A stretch of DNA of 50,460 bases from contig CANBCW010000006.1 in assembly GCA_947367115.1 (NCBI GenBank), forward strand, positions 1 to 50,460. The letters are read 5' to 3'. Positions 16,944 through 25,900 of this stretch are shown piece after piece. Position numbers and translations under genes: made by a program. Position 1 is the stretch's first letter, and every line of letters begins with the position of its first letter. Under the pieces are notes generated by a model that was given only the letters and a program-made list of their open reading frames with translations, had not been told where the DNA came from and made no database searches. This stretch comes from an uncultured Clostridia bacterium (GTDB lineage Bacteria > Bacillota > Clostridia > Oscillospirales > Oscillospiraceae).

Positions 16944-19900
16944 GATCAGGCAGCCACTCGCGTCGAATTCGTAGATGCCCTGCACAATGCCCAGGCTGTT
17001 GGCAGGCACATAATAGCTGTCGCTGACTACCAGCGTACCGTCGGACTTCACGTAGATGTAGTTCTCATCGACCTTGGTCAGACCGTTGCCCAGCATCAAG
17101 CGGGCGTTCTCGTAGTAACGCAGCGTGCCGTCTTCCATCTCGGTAATGCCGTCGTACTTGCACAGCTTGCCGTCAGCGCCGAAGGTGTACAGGCCGCTCT
17201 TAACCGCGCCGAAGTCGGTATTGTCGCGGGAAACGTAGATATCACCGGTTGCCAGAATATTGCCGCCGATGGTCTCATCACCCAGGAAGTAGTAATACTC
17301 GCCGTCAGCTTCCACCATGCCGGGATGCCATGCGATCATGCCGTTCTCCACATAGCGGGTAGCATCCAGATAGGTGCCCATATCGGTAAGGGTATTCTGG
17401 AACTTGCCGTCCTCAGCAAAGACGAACCAGGCTTTTTCAGCATCGATGAACTCGATGCCCTTGCTCTCGCAGTAGTCCAGGGTATCCTGATCAGGTGCGT
17501 AGGTCACGCCATTGATGGCCTCAGAGGGATAGGGAACACGGACGATGCCCTCGGCACGGTAGCCGGTTTCGGTATCCAGGTAGTACCAGGAGCCGTCGAT
17601 TTCAGTCCAGCCAGTCTTCTGAATCTCATTATTGATCTGATATGTCCAATGCTGCTGCATAACGTACCAGCCGGTAAACTTAGCAACGGGGGAGACATTC
17701 AGCGTTTCAGCAGGCATCGTGTCGCTCGTGATATCCCAATAGTTGAAGGTATACACACCGATCGCAAAGGCGGGATCGTTTTTCTCATAGGGCTCGCAGG
17801 TCAGATCCTTCAGATAATCAGCGACAACTGCGCCATAGGGAACCTGCATGGTCGTGAGTACGTCACCCTTCAAATCATAAACTGTCAGGGTATACTTCTC
17901 CACATAATAGCCCCAAATTGCGTTAGCAGCGCCGTCACCGTCGAAGTAAATATTCGCCTCGTCGGCAGGCAGGGGCAGGTCAGCAGTCTGTGCACTGTTA
18001 TCGTTGAAAATAACATAGGTTGCATTCTCAGGAATCTCAATGCGCCAGAGGCCATCGCTGACCTTTGTCATGCTGTCACCAGGCCAGTTCTTGCCAACCG
18101 CAGTGGATCCGGTGAAGAAGTACGCATTCACCGTAGACCACTGATTGGGATTGGTGTAATAGATCACGTTGGCACCGGCATCCAGGTTCTTCGTTTCAGT
18201 GATTTCTTCACCGTTCGCAGTAATGGAAGCAGTGGCAACCACGACGCCGTCAACCAGGGTGTAAGAAACGGTCTTACTGGTGATATAAGCATTGCTGGGG
18301 CAGTTCTCGCAGTAAGCCGTAGCCGTGCAGGTGTTGTAATCGCCCCACACAAATTCGGGTTCACCGTAGACATGGACATGATCCAGTTCAGCGGTAACGA
18401 TCAGCATATTGGTCTCGATATTGTAGCTGAAGGTGTAAGTGCCGCCGGATGCCTGCAGCTTGCAGTCCCCACCAGTTGTCGTCATTTCCCAGCCAACAGA
18501 AGATGTGGTCGTAGTCGTATCTACGATCGTGCCGTCGTTGCCCATCCATGTGCCGTTGTCAATGATCTTAAATTTATAGGTGCCAGCATCCAAATGCATG
18601 GTGTAGGTGTAGTTACCACCCTCAGTCCAGGTCATGCTGTAGCCATCCCAATCATTGAAACCGCCATTCAGGGTCACGACCAGCGTATCACCGCAAACGG
18701 TACACTTGCCGTTGACATGGTTGTGCGCACCGGTAGCGGAGGTAGCCGTGCCGCTCTGCAGCAGATCACCGCAGTTGGCGCAGTAGGTGTCGCCGGTGTA
18801 GCCGCCAGCACCGCAGGTAGCGTCGACCTTGTTCTCAACCTTGGTGCCGCCAACGTGGCTCTTGCCCTCGGTGTAGGTGGCGGTGTAGGTCATATCGCCG
18901 GTAACGGTGGTCAGATCCTTATCCCAGCCGGCGAAGGTGTAGGTGGTGCAGCCGACAGCTGCCTTATCGGTGCTGCCATTGAAGGAAGGAGTTGCGCCGT
19001 ACTCGTACTCCTCGGGAGTAGAAACGCCGTTCACGATCCAGGTAATGGTATACTTGTTGACGGTGGCGGTGTAGTGCATGGTGACAGTCATTTCGCCGGT
19101 CACCACGGTCTCACCGCTGACAACCACATTGCTGTTTTGATCCTTCCAGCAGTCGAAGCTGTAGGTATACTGAGCGTCTTTCTCAGGCAGAACAGGGTCT
19201 GCGATCACCAGTTTGGCAAAATGGTTGAAGGAAGCACTATAATCCACTTCGCCATCACCGTTGGTGTCAAAATGGATCATGTAGCTCTTAATGGTGTACA
19301 CAGGGGTAATGGTCACATCACTGGTCACATTGGTCGCAGTGCCATTCCATTCGCCATTATAGCCATCCTTTGCAGGAACCGTGGGGTTCTTGGTAGCGCT
19401 GCCGCCATAGCTGACGGTCTCGCTGTCCACAGTCTCGCCCTTTTCGTTCACCCAAGTCACGGTGAAGGTCTGCACAGCCTCACAGACGCACTTGCCATCC
19501 ACATAGGTGTGATCAACAGTCTCCACCTCGGCGGAGCAGCAGGCGTGCTTCTTGGTATGGGTGCCGTTGTTATTATTCGTGTAGTTGAAATTCTCGCTTG
19601 CGTGGTTCGCAGTGTTTTTCTCACCATAGGACTGACCGCAGTCGGTGCAAACCGCCAGAGCGTTACAGTAAGCGGTACCGCCGGAGCAGGTGGTAACGTT
19701 GGGCGTAGAGCACACATCGCAGGTATGATCGCCATCTTTGGCATTGTCGCTGTGTTTGCCGGTAGCGGGGATGACCTCGCCGTCAGCAATCTTCACGCCA
19801 CATTCGCAGTAGGTGTCACCGCTGTAGCCAGCCTTACCGCAGGTTTCGGTCACAGCGTTCTTAACAGTGGTGTTTTTCTTGGTGTGGTTCGCGGCGTTCT

Positions 19901-22799
19901 TATCACCATAGGACTGACCGCATTCCTCACAAACAGCCTGAGCCATACAGGTGGCCGTGCCGCCGGAGCATTGGGTAATATTTTCCTTACCGCAAACATC
20001 ACAGCTATGATCGTTGTCGCCGGTCTTGTCGGAGCAGCCTTTATCAGCAGGCTTGCTGCAGTATGCGCAGTTGTGGCTGCCGGAAGCGGCAACGTGCGTG
20101 CCCTGAGGAACATCACAGCCGTTGTCGCAGGCATGATCCTTGTTCTCATCCTTGTGGCCGGTAGCAGGAACCACTGTCTGTGCCACGATCACAGTGCTAC
20201 AAGCGGAGCAATGAGAACCCTCAGTCAGACCAGTGGATTCACAGCCGGCCGCAACAGCAGCATCCGTCACCACATTCGTGTGGCTGGTGCCCTCGGTGAA
20301 GTAGGCGGTGTAGGTTTCATCTGCAGTAGCCGCAGGCAGAGCGGTACCCACAGGATACTTCGTACCAGTCGAATTCATCCAACCGGCGAAGGTGTAGGTA
20401 GTGCAGCCGCTGGCGGCCTTGGTGGGAGTGCTGCCCTTGTAACTGGGAACATCACCGTTATCGTAATCCTCGGTACCCAGCTCGGCATTGTTGGCACCGA
20501 GCCAGGTAATGCTCACGCTCTGGCACTTGGCGCACTCGCCGGTGTACCAGCAGTCGTGGGTAGTGCAGTAGTTATAGGTCGTGCCAGCCGCCGCACCGGT
20601 GGTATCCACCAGAGTGCCGTCGCCATTCTTGAGCTGGACAGAAGCCAGGGGGATGTAGTAGTAAGCAGCGTCTTCCTGGTCATACAGATAGCCCATCTGA
20701 TCCTGACCCGCGCCGTTATTCATGGCAACAACGCCAGTCTTGCCGGAGGAGATGACGTTAGCGCCGCCGCCTACCACGGTGAAGTCCTCATTCATGACAT
20801 CCTTCCACGTAACGGTGGAATACATAAAGCCGTCGGCGACCACGGTGCCGTTAATATCGATGGTAACGTCAGTCAGGTCGGCAATGGTACGGGTCTTGCG
20901 GGTGGTGCAGGAATACTCAATGGGAGCAAACTGCTTGCTGGGGTGGACGTATGTTCTGCCTGTAACATTTTCAAGGCTGTCCATGTTCAGGCCCTGGGTC
21001 CAGTTGTCGGCATCAAAAATCTGGAGTACATAACCTCCGACGGTAACGACCTCGCCGGTAACATCGGTATAGGCCAGATTCAGGGTAGCGCCCTGATCAA
21101 TGGTCAGGCTGGAGCCTGGAAGCATCATCATGTTCTGCTTCAGGGTAGTAGTGCCGGAGTGCAGATGGATCTCAATGTTATTGGTAATCGGCAGGACAAA
21201 GTCAGCAGAGTTGACAGCTGTTGTGCCCAGTTCCAGGTTCATGGAGGCCAGGGCGCTGTCGCCATAGGCATGCATTTCCAGTCTGTCGGTAGCAGGATTA
21301 TAGTCCTTGATGAAGTAAGATCCTTCGGCGGGCTGGAACATGGCACCCTCACCAATGAACTTCACCGTTGCGCTGTTACATGTATTGGACATGAAGATGG
21401 AGGTAGCGATATACTCCGTGGCGCCGTATTCGTAGCGGGTAGCAACCTCCACGTTCTGGACATAGTACTGGCTCAAAGGGAATACAAATAGCTCGGTCGC
21501 CAGATTGGAAGTGACGCTGCCGCCGCGGAAGTCCATGATCTGGAAATTCTCATAAATGGAGGCACCGGACTTGGCGGTGATGGTGCCATCGCCATAGATA
21601 TAGCCCCAGCAGTACAGGTTCGCACCGCTGTTCAGGTCGATGTGAGAACCGGCCAGCATATTCACATAGCCCAGCTTGTCCGTGGGGCTGCCGCCGTACT
21701 TACCCAGCTTGCCGCCTGCTGCCGCGTGACGGCCGCCCACTTCGATATTGCCGTTGACCGTGATGTTGGCATCGGCCGCCAGGTTCAGGGTGCGATACGC
21801 GGAAGGAGTTACCCAATCCACCAGAGTATCTCCCATTGGAATGATGGTGGTATCACTGGTACAGTTTGGGTTAAGACCGTAAGCCGTGTTGGCATCGTCA
21901 TAGGGAATCAGCAGAGTGGTTCCGGCGGGAATGGTGTGGCTGCCGGAGACGGTGCCGTTGTTCAGCAGGATAATGGTCTTGGTGGTGCCTGCCGCGGCGG
22001 CAGCACCTGCTTCGGTCAGATCGTCATACTTGGCGGTGCCCACACCAAACAGGGCAACGCTGTTGGAAAGGAACACGGGGGTAACGGTCACATCCTCAGC
22101 AGCCGTCAGCGTGTAGCTGGCATCCTGAGAGAGATAAGTACCGTCCACCTTCTGCCAGCCGTAGAACTGATAACCGGAGGCCGGGGCAGCCACCAGAGCC
22201 AGTTCCGTGCCCGCGGCAACGGTCATTGCCGTTTCCGCGGTGACGGCGGTGCCATCGACGGTGTAGGTACCGTTGGCACCGGGCTTGAAAGTGATCGTGG
22301 GGTCAGCAGCAGTGGTGCTGATCAAGGAAATATTGGTAATCGCCAAAGTACTTGTCGCATTTTTGGGAGACTTAAAAGTAATCGTAATAGCCGCACCATT
22401 TGCCAATATGCCTTCGTAACTACCGCTGGTAGGAGAAGATGCACTAATCGCTCCCGAAAGGGTCGGATAGGAATCAATGATTACGCCATCATAATAACCA
22501 GAAAGTTCCCAGCTAAATTTCAGCGTAGCCTCTTCGCCCAGATCGTTGGTCATGGTCAGGACGGTGGTGGTGGTATTTAACTTTCCACCTGTTGCAGTAC
22601 CGGTAATGGTATTTTTGGAGGCCACGTAGCTACCATTTTGATTGGTAGAGTTATATTCCCAGCTTGCGGTCAGACCTGTAACACTTGTAGTCAGAGAGGT
22701 CGCCGCATGGACATGGTTTGCCGCCATGGTGGGCAGCATTCCCAGAACCATGACAAATACCAGGGCATAGGCCATGATCCGTTTCAATGAAATCTTCAT
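16242..22799 (-). CDS. 2185-residue exported protein with Cys-rich repeats and wall-binding repeats
   Basis: A signal peptide (LKRIMAYALVFVMVLGMLP, cleavage near VHAAT) leads to a large beta-rich region to about residue 750 that resembles adhesin or beta-helix sequence (ADANITVNGNIEVGG). From about 750 to 1370 is a Cys/His-rich zone with repeated motifs such as HSCDVCGKENITQC, HTCDVCSTPNVTTC and CGQSYGDKN, mixed with InlB-B-type repeats (YTFAGWD). A CBM48-like module (LNGGFNDWDGYSMTW, about 1370-1467) and a CBM26-like module (VNAYFFTG, VIFNDNSAQTADLPL, about 1546-1633) follow. Wall-binding repeats run from about 1720 to the end. The second ATG (22799) is chosen because AAAGG sits right against the first ATG (22808) but nine bases from the second. 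No enzyme domain was seen. Adhesion or glycan capture is inferred. Confidence 0.87.
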   Translation of the reverse strand: MKISLKRIMAYALVFVMVLGMLPTMAANHVHAATSLTTSVTGLTASWEYNSTNQNGSYVASKNTITGTATGGKLNTTTTVLTMTNDLGEEATLKFSWELSGYYDGVIIDSYPTLSGAISASSPTSGSYEGILANGAAITITFKSPKNATSTLAITNISLISTTAADPTITFKPGANGTYTVDGTAVTAETAMTVAAGTELALVAAPASGYQFYGWQKVDGTYLSQDASYTLTAAEDVTVTPVFLSNSVALFGVGTAKYDDLTEAGAAAAAGTTKTIILLNNGTVSGSHTIPAGTTLLIPYDDANTAYGLNPNCTSDTTIIPMGDTLVDWVTPSAYRTLNLAADANITVNGNIEVGGRHAAAGGKLGKYGGSPTDKLGYVNMLAGSHIDLNSGANLYCWGYIYGDGTITAKSGASIYENFQIMDFRGGSVTSNLATELFVFPLSQYYVQNVEVATRYEYGATEYIATSIFMSNTCNSATVKFIGEGAMFQPAEGSYFIKDYNPATDRLEMHAYGDSALASMNLELGTTAVNSADFVLPITNNIEIHLHSGTTTLKQNMMMLPGSSLTIDQGATLNLAYTDVTGEVVTVGGYVLQIFDADNWTQGLNMDSLENVTGRTYVHPSKQFAPIEYSCTTRKTRTIADLTDVTIDINGTVVADGFMYSTVTWKDVMNEDFTVVGGGANVISSGKTGVVAMNNGAGQDQMGYLYDQEDAAYYYIPLASVQLKNGDGTLVDTTGAAAGTTYNYCTTHDCWYTGECAKCQSVSITWLGANNAELGTEDYDNGDVPSYKGSTPTKAASGCTTYTFAGWMNSTGTKYPVGTALPAATADETYTAYFTEGTSHTNVVTDAAVAAGCESTGLTEGSHCSACSTVIVAQTVVPATGHKDENKDHACDNGCDVPQGTHVAASGSHNCAYCSKPADKGCSDKTGDNDHSCDVCGKENITQCSGGTATCMAQAVCEECGQSYGDKNAANHTKKNTTVKNAVTETCGKAGYSGDTYCECGVKIADGEVIPATGKHSDNAKDGDHTCDVCSTPNVTTCSGGTAYCNALAVCTDCGQSYGEKNTANHASENFNYTNNNNGTHTKKHACCSAEVETVDHTYVDGKCVCEAVQTFTVTWVNEKGETVDSETVSYGGSATKNPTVPAKDGYNGEWNGTATNVTSDVTITPVYTIKSYMIHFDTNGDGEVDYSASFNHFAKLVIADPVLPEKDAQYTYSFDCWKDQNSNVVVSGETVVTGEMTVTMHYTATVNKYTITWIVNGVSTPEEYEYGATPSFNGSTDKAAVGCTTYTFAGWDKDLTTVTGDMTYTATYTEGKSHVGGTKVENKVDATCGAGGYTGDTYCANCGDLLQSGTATSATGAHNHVNGKCTVCGDTLVVTLNGGFNDWDGYSMTWTEGGNYTYTMHLDAGTYKFKIIDNGTWMGNDGTIVDTTTTTSSVGWEMTTTGGDCKLQASGGTYTFSYNIETNMLIVTAELDHVHVYGEPEFVWGDYNTCTATAYCENCPSNAYITSKTVSYTLVDGVVVATASITANGEEITETKNLDAGANVIYYTNPNQWSTVNAYFFTGSTAVGKNWPGDSMTKVSDGLWRIEIPENATYVIFNDNSAQTADLPLPADEANIYFDGDGAANAIWGYYVEKYTLTVYDLKGDVLTTMQVPYGAVVADYLKDLTCEPYEKNDPAFAIGVYTFNYWDITSDTMPAETLNVSPVAKFTGWYVMQQHWTYQINNEIQKTGWTEIDGSWYYLDTETGYRAEGIVRVPYPSEAINGVTYAPDQDTLDYCESKGIEFIDAEKAWFVFAEDGKFQNTLTDMGTYLDATRYVENGMIAWHPGMVEADGEYYYFLGDETIGGNILATGDIYVSRDNTDFGAVKSGLYTFGADGKLCKYDGITEMEDGTLRYYENARLMLGNGLTKVDENYIYVKSDGTLVVSDSYYVPANSLGIVQGIYEFDASGCLINPAPTDKNGFYYEDGSWFYYVNGVKGYCAGLISTDGIKWYATADAEGVENSGWVYVKSNGALVCGTTYYVTNVNDHATIVSGDKCVFGADCLMQVAKNGIVDGYYYENNKIVCNAGLIQIDGSYYYVRSNGQVVMGRTYWITNTNGLKAAGFYEFGADGKMVVSEKNGIVDGCYYVDGIKQIGTGLTKLEDGSYIYVRSNGELATGMYWITNHNDLLEEGEYDFSEDGILVIG

Positions 22800-22870
22800 T
22801 TTCTTCATCCTTTCTTACGCGAAATGGAAGGTGTCCCATTGCGGGACAAAATATGTATCATCAGGTGGCT

Positions 22871-22893
22871 CCACCGGCGGCTGCCGCCGGTGG
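22871..22893 (-). terminator. GC-rich hairpin after the phosphodiester glycosidase gene
   Basis: A perfect 10-bp stem (CCACCGGCGG/CCGCCGGTGG, 3-base loop) lies 17 bases after the stop, without a T-run. Similar CCGCCG-type hairpins follow all three giant surface-protein genes, which suggests a shared 3'-end element. Confidence 0.45.
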
Positions 22894-22909
22894 GTGATCC
22901 ATCCATTGA

Positions 22910-25900
22910 TCACAGATACAGTCTGCCGTCCGTACCCCAGTTATAGCTGCGGTTGCCAGGGATCAGGCCGTTGGTCGTGGTGGGCCAATAGCTGCCTGTA
23001 GCCAGCTGGCCGTTGGAGCGCACGTAAATGTAGAAGGTCGCGCCTGCTTCGTCAGTCATCTCGACCACGCCCGCGCCGTACTGAATGACATCGTTCTCAT
23101 AGTAGTACAGCTTGCCGCCGACTTCCACGATGCCGTTCTTTACCTCAGGCTCCACAGGAGTATCAGGCTCAGAAGGCTCGGTAGGTGTCTCAGGCTCGGT
23201 GGGATCCTCGCCGTCATCGGGCTTCTCCGTCTCAAGGAACAGCTTGCCATCCGCACCGAATACATACTCCTGCGCAGGCAGCAGATTGTTGTGATTGGTG
23301 ACCCAATACTTGCCGATGGCAAGCTGGCCGTTGGAACGAACGTAAATGTACGCCCCATCCTCCAGCTGCACCAGACCGGCGCAGTACTGAATGGCATCGT
23401 TGTTGTAGTAGTACAGGATGCCGTTAACGCTGACGATGCCGTTCTTCACCTCGGGTTCATCCGGCTCGGAAGGATCGGTGGGTGTATCCGGCTCCTCGCT
23501 CTCAACGACCATCATGCCATCCGCGCCGAAGGTGTACATGGCCACAGGCAGCAGGCCGTTGTTATTGGTGACCCAATAGTTGCCGATGGCAAGCTGGCCA
23601 TTGGAACGGACGTAGATGTAATTACCATCCTCCAGCAGCACCAGACCTGCTGCATACTGGATCACATCGTTCTTATAGTAATACAGCGCGCCGTCAACCA
23701 TCACAACGCCGTTCTTCACTTCGGGCTCATCCGGGGTGTCGGGCTCATCCGGCTCAACAGGGGTGTCAGGCTCATCCGGCTCTGTCACAGGAGGATTGAC
23801 CATCCGGCCCTGCTCGTCAAACTCGTAGGGGCCCATGGGCATCAGACCGTTGGTCTTGGTGGGCCAGTAAGTACGGCCCTTGACCGCCTTGGCATTGGCA
23901 CCAAAGTAGTAATAGTAGCCATCAATATAGACCAGACCGGGCTCCTCCTGCCGGACACCATTTTCCAGCAGATAGGTGTCTTCGCCCACATGGTACAGGC
24001 CGGAAACATCCTGCTGCCACACGGCATCTTCGCTGAACAGATAGCAGGCGCTGGAGCTTCCGTCAACGGTGCGCACCCAGTGCAGGCCACCCGCCAGTGC
24101 AATATACTGGTGATCGATGTAATACCAGCCGCCCTGATGCTCGACCCACTGGTTTCTCTGCCAGTTGCCGGCAAAGCGGTATTTGTAGCCGCTGGAGGTC
24201 TTGACGACCTCGCCCTTCATGCACTTGTAGTCCACGAAGTAATAGTTGAAATGCTCAACCTCGATCCAGCCCTCGCCCGCGCCGACAGCGGCGTAGGTAT
24301 AGGGGCTGAAATAATAATAGTAGCTCTGGCCGTCAGCTTCCGCAACGGACTGCCAGCCCTTCTGCAGAACGCCGCCAAGCGCATACATCAGGCCGCTGTC
24401 TGTTTCGATGATGCCAGTGTACACGCCGAGGCAAACACCGTTTTCATCGAAATTGTAGTACAGCTTGGTGGAAGCATCTTCGTAGCTGGGCAGCTGCTGC
24501 AGACCGGTCACTGCCACATTATCCACAAAGTAGTACAGTTCCTTGTCGATCTCGTACCAGCCCTGACGGTTGGTCTTGTCGAGAATAAAAGTATCCTCAA
24601 AATCGGCGTAGGTAGAACCAAATCTTGCGCCCTTCTCGGTTGCACCGCTGATGATCACATCCGGATTTTCAAAGGGATACAGACCATACTGTGCCTGATT
24701 GGCAGGATTGCTGGAGAAGGTGTAAAGCGCATTGGCTCGGAGATAGATATCATAACTGACATTGCCGGTATTCTTGATGACGAGCTGATTCTCGCTGTCC
24801 CATGCAGCGCCGTCCTTGGGCGTTGCCTTAAGCCCGGACAGAATACAAATGGGATTTGCCGTAGCAGGATCAATCGCTGCCGTCTGGTCATGCCAGCCGC
24901 AGACAATGGTCAGATTGTTGTTCTCATCCAACGCTGCGTTCTTAAGATAGAAGTAGTCATTGGATACCTTCAACTCGGAAACATCTACATCCAGATCGGT
25001 ATCCAGCTGAACCACAATCCGAACCTCAGTCAGAACGCTGACACGCTCAGCAAGCTGCAGCAGGAAATCCCATGCTGTAGCGCCGGTATCCGCGCCAGGC
25101 AGCATATAGGTCAGATCTGCCAACTGGGCAGGAATCTCAATGGTAGTCATGTCCAGAGCAAAGGTGTAGCCCAGCTCCATATCCTCACCGGGAGTGACGA
25201 TCTCGTAGAGCACATCATCCTTTGTCGTGGCGTTGTTCACTTCACGCAGCCAAGCCAGCGTGCGGTTACCGGCAGTAGCATTGTCAAAATCGAAATATGC
25301 TTCGTCTGCATCGAACACCGCAATGCTCATTTCACAATAAGCGTCCTCATTCGCATTCAAGATCGCAGCAATAGTCATTCTCCGGGCACCAAGCGTCTTG
25401 GGTACGGTAAAGTAGAACCCGGTAAAAGGCACATCATCGTAGTAATCCAGACTTGCCGCGAAAATATCGTTCTCATTGATCGCAACAACATTGCCATTAT
25501 AGGAAGCCTTCAGCGGCAGCTTGGTAGCCACATCAAAAATAACATTCATGCTGCTCTGCGTAAAGCTCAGGGTGTCAGGAATAACCACATTCAGGGTCTT
25601 GCTGCCGACGACAGTGCCGTCGACCACCAACTGCACCTCCACCTCGCCATTGTCTGCGGCGGTGAAGATGCCGTCAGCAGAGATGGTGCCGATGGAGCTG
25701 TCAGAAACCTGCCACACAGCGCTCTCAGGGATGGGAGCCGCATTGCCGGTGTTGCTGACACCGGTAGCCGTCATGGTCATTTCGGTACCGATGGTCAGAT
25801 AATCATAGTCAGAGGTAATGTTGGCGTGGTCGAACTCCTTAGAAGACTTGGCGGTAGAAATCGCCACCAGAGAAGTTGCCACGCTGCGGGCGTAACCGTC

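Noticed and set aside
16179..21491. 1770-codon open frame on the plus strand opposite the 2185-residue gene
   Set aside because: It is the antisense shadow of a strongly biased coding sequence; it has no ribosome site or signal peptide, and its repeats mirror those of the sense gene.
22910..24600. CRISPR-like or tandem non-coding repeats
   Set aside because: The periodicity comes from in-frame wall-binding repeats of a coding gene, with unequal lengths and no spacers.
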